Source: Burkholderiales bacterium
GTDB lineage: Bacteria > Pseudomonadota > Gammaproteobacteria > Burkholderiales > Burkholderiaceae_C
Reading direction: 5' to 3'
NCBI GenBank assembly: GCA_025363275.1
Contig: JANYEE010000068.1
Location: 1-48,292, forward strand
Length of the DNA stretch: 48,292 nucleotides
Shown: in pieces, positions 47,253 through 48,292 of the stretch
Position numbering within the stretch: position 1 is the first letter of the stretch
Layout: each line of letters opens with the position of its first letter
Notes under the pieces: generated by a model
What the model was told of the DNA's origin: nothing
Databases searched by the model: none
What the model saw: only the letters and a program-made list of their open reading frames with translations
Made by a program: the position numbers and the translations under genes

Positions 47253-48292
47253 ATGCCACGCCCCATCCTCGCCACCATTCACCTGCCCGCCTTCCAAAAC
47301 AACCTTAGTGTGGCGCGCCGCGCCGCGCCGGATGCCAAAGTCTGGGCGGTGGTCAAGGCCAATGCCTATGGCCACGGGATTGAGCGGGTGTTTGATGGCT
47401 TACGCGGAGCCGACGGCTTTGCACTGCTGGATTTGCAAGAAGCCCAGCGCGTGCGTGCCTTGGGTTGGCGGGGCCCAATTTTGTTGCTAGAGGGCGCTTT
47501 TGAGTTGCGTGACTTGGAGCTGTGCTCCCGCTTGGACCTGTGGCACACCGTGCACTGCGAGGCGCAGATCGACATGCTGGCCGCACACAAGACCAATGTG
47601 CCGCAGCGCGTGTTTCTGAAAATGAATTCCGGTATGAACCGCCTGGGCTTCACGCCCGAGCGCTACCGCTCGGCCTGGACGCGGCTCAATGCGCTACCCC
47701 AAGTGGACGAAATTTCCTTGATGACCCACTTCAGCGATGCGGATGGCCCCCGGGGCGTTGCTGCACAAATGGCAGCTTTTGCCAATGCAACGCGCGATTT
47801 GCCAGGCGAGCGCAGCCTGAGCAACAGCGCGGCCACGCTGCGCCATACGGATGCGGTGACAGCGTCGGATTGGATACGCCCTGGCATTGCTATGTACGGC
47901 AGCGCGCCAGATTTTCCGCAGCACACGGCGGCGCACTGGGGCTTGCAGCCCACCATGACGCTCGCAGCCAAAATCATTGCCACGCAACAACTGGTGGTAG
48001 GCGACAGCGTGGGCTATGGCTCCAACTTTGTAGCCGACGCCCCCATGCGTATTGGCATCGTGGCCTGTGGCTATGCCGATGGCTACCCCCGCATTTGCCC
48101 CACTGGCACACCGGTGCTAGTAGAAGGCGTGCGCAGCCGCACGCTAGGCCGCGTCAGCATGGACATGCTGGCGGTGGACCTGGGGCCGGTGCCCGAGGCG
48201 GGCGAGGGCAGTTGGGCCACGCTATGGGGACAGGCGACCAATGGCGCCGTGTTGTCGATTGATGAAGTCGCCCAATGCGCCCAGACCGTGGG
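47253..48292 (+). CDS. alr: Alanine racemase (3' end outside window)
   Basis: PLP-dependent enzyme making D-alanine for peptidoglycan; 346 residues are visible, nearly the whole protein. The PLP lysine is K35 in [10 protein letters not shown], and the catalytic tyrosine is Y255 in SVGYGSNF, followed by [14 protein letters not shown] and the [13 protein letters not shown] motif. ATG at 47253. The frame is still open at the window edge, lacking only about 20-30 residues of the usual length. Confidence 0.94.
   Translation, partial: MPRPILATIHLPAFQNNLSVARRAAPDAKVWAVVKANAYGHGIERVFDGLRGADGFALLDLQEAQRVRALGWRGPILLLEGAFELRDLELCSRLDLWHTVHCEAQIDMLAAHKTNVPQRVFLKMNSGMNRLGFTPERYRSAWTRLNALPQVDEISLMTHFSDADGPRGVAAQMAAFANATRDLPGERSLSNSAATLRHTDAVTASDWIRPGIAMYGSAPDFPQHTAAHWGLQPTMTLAAKIIATQQLVVGDSVGYGSNFVADAPMRIGIVACGYADGYPRICPTGTPVLVEGVRSRTLGRVSMDMLAVDLGPVPEAGEGSWATLWGQATNGAVLSIDEVAQCAQTV

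Overview
The window looks like chromosome of a Comamonadaceae-type betaproteobacterium (Rhodoferax/Polaromonas-like). This is inferred from gene content (split metH with SAH riboswitches, an MSHA-type pilus locus, System I cytochrome c maturation, glnK-amtB), fairly high GC, and two dispersed repeat families of a kind I associate with this family. No species can be named from the sequence alone.

Layout. 1-4.8 kb: the 3' end of an unrecognised gene, recQ on the minus strand, an orphan PAS-containing sensor histidine kinase, and a decayed stretch. 4.9-9.7 kb: methionine synthase split into two genes (homocysteine module, then folate/B12/activation modules). Each gene has its own SAH riboswitch and its own predicted Shine-Dalgarno-sequestering hairpin, and a minus-strand cyclic-nucleotide-binding protein gene lies between them. 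9.8-29.5 kb: a near-complete MSHA (type IV) pilus locus in the order E-G-F-A, [O-antigen-ligase-like gene on the minus strand], C-D-O-P-Q, I-(PilN-like)-J-K-L-M-N. Compared with the Vibrio order the blocks are permuted. 29.6-33.5 kb: comM (yifB) on the minus strand, then glnK-amtB behind a clear sigma-54 promoter with an upstream NtrC-type site. 33.5-37.9 kb: aldose 1-epimerase and SMP-30/gluconolactonase genes overlapping by 4 nt, then glcE and glcF with no adjacent glcD. 37.9-45.2 kb, minus strand: a chemotaxis receptor and a tightly overlapped ccmABCDEFGH operon without ccmI. 45.3-48.3 kb: glutathione peroxidase and lplT on the minus strand, and a divergent alr cut by the window end.

The least ordinary signal is the behaviour of two short dispersed repeats. 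Repeat family A (about 75 bp) lies once between genes and once in frame inside the zinc-binding module of recQ. Repeat family B (about 55 bp) occurs at least six times. Three copies are translated inside unrelated proteins (MetH, MshL, GlcE), all in the same orientation and the same reading frame. One copy supplies the only apparent recQ start codon, one forms most of the mshC upstream region, and one lies between converging genes. This suggests an intergenic repeat that can be recruited as peptide inserts, start sites and possibly promoters.

Functional links. SAH-responsive control connects methionine regeneration to the methylation by-product. MshE carries a tandem c-di-GMP-binding motif, so the pilus motor is probably controlled by c-di-GMP, and the ligase-like gene beside the major pilin may act in pilin glycosylation. 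GlnK and AmtB form the usual nitrogen-limitation pair. The Ccm proteins attach haem to c-type cytochromes.
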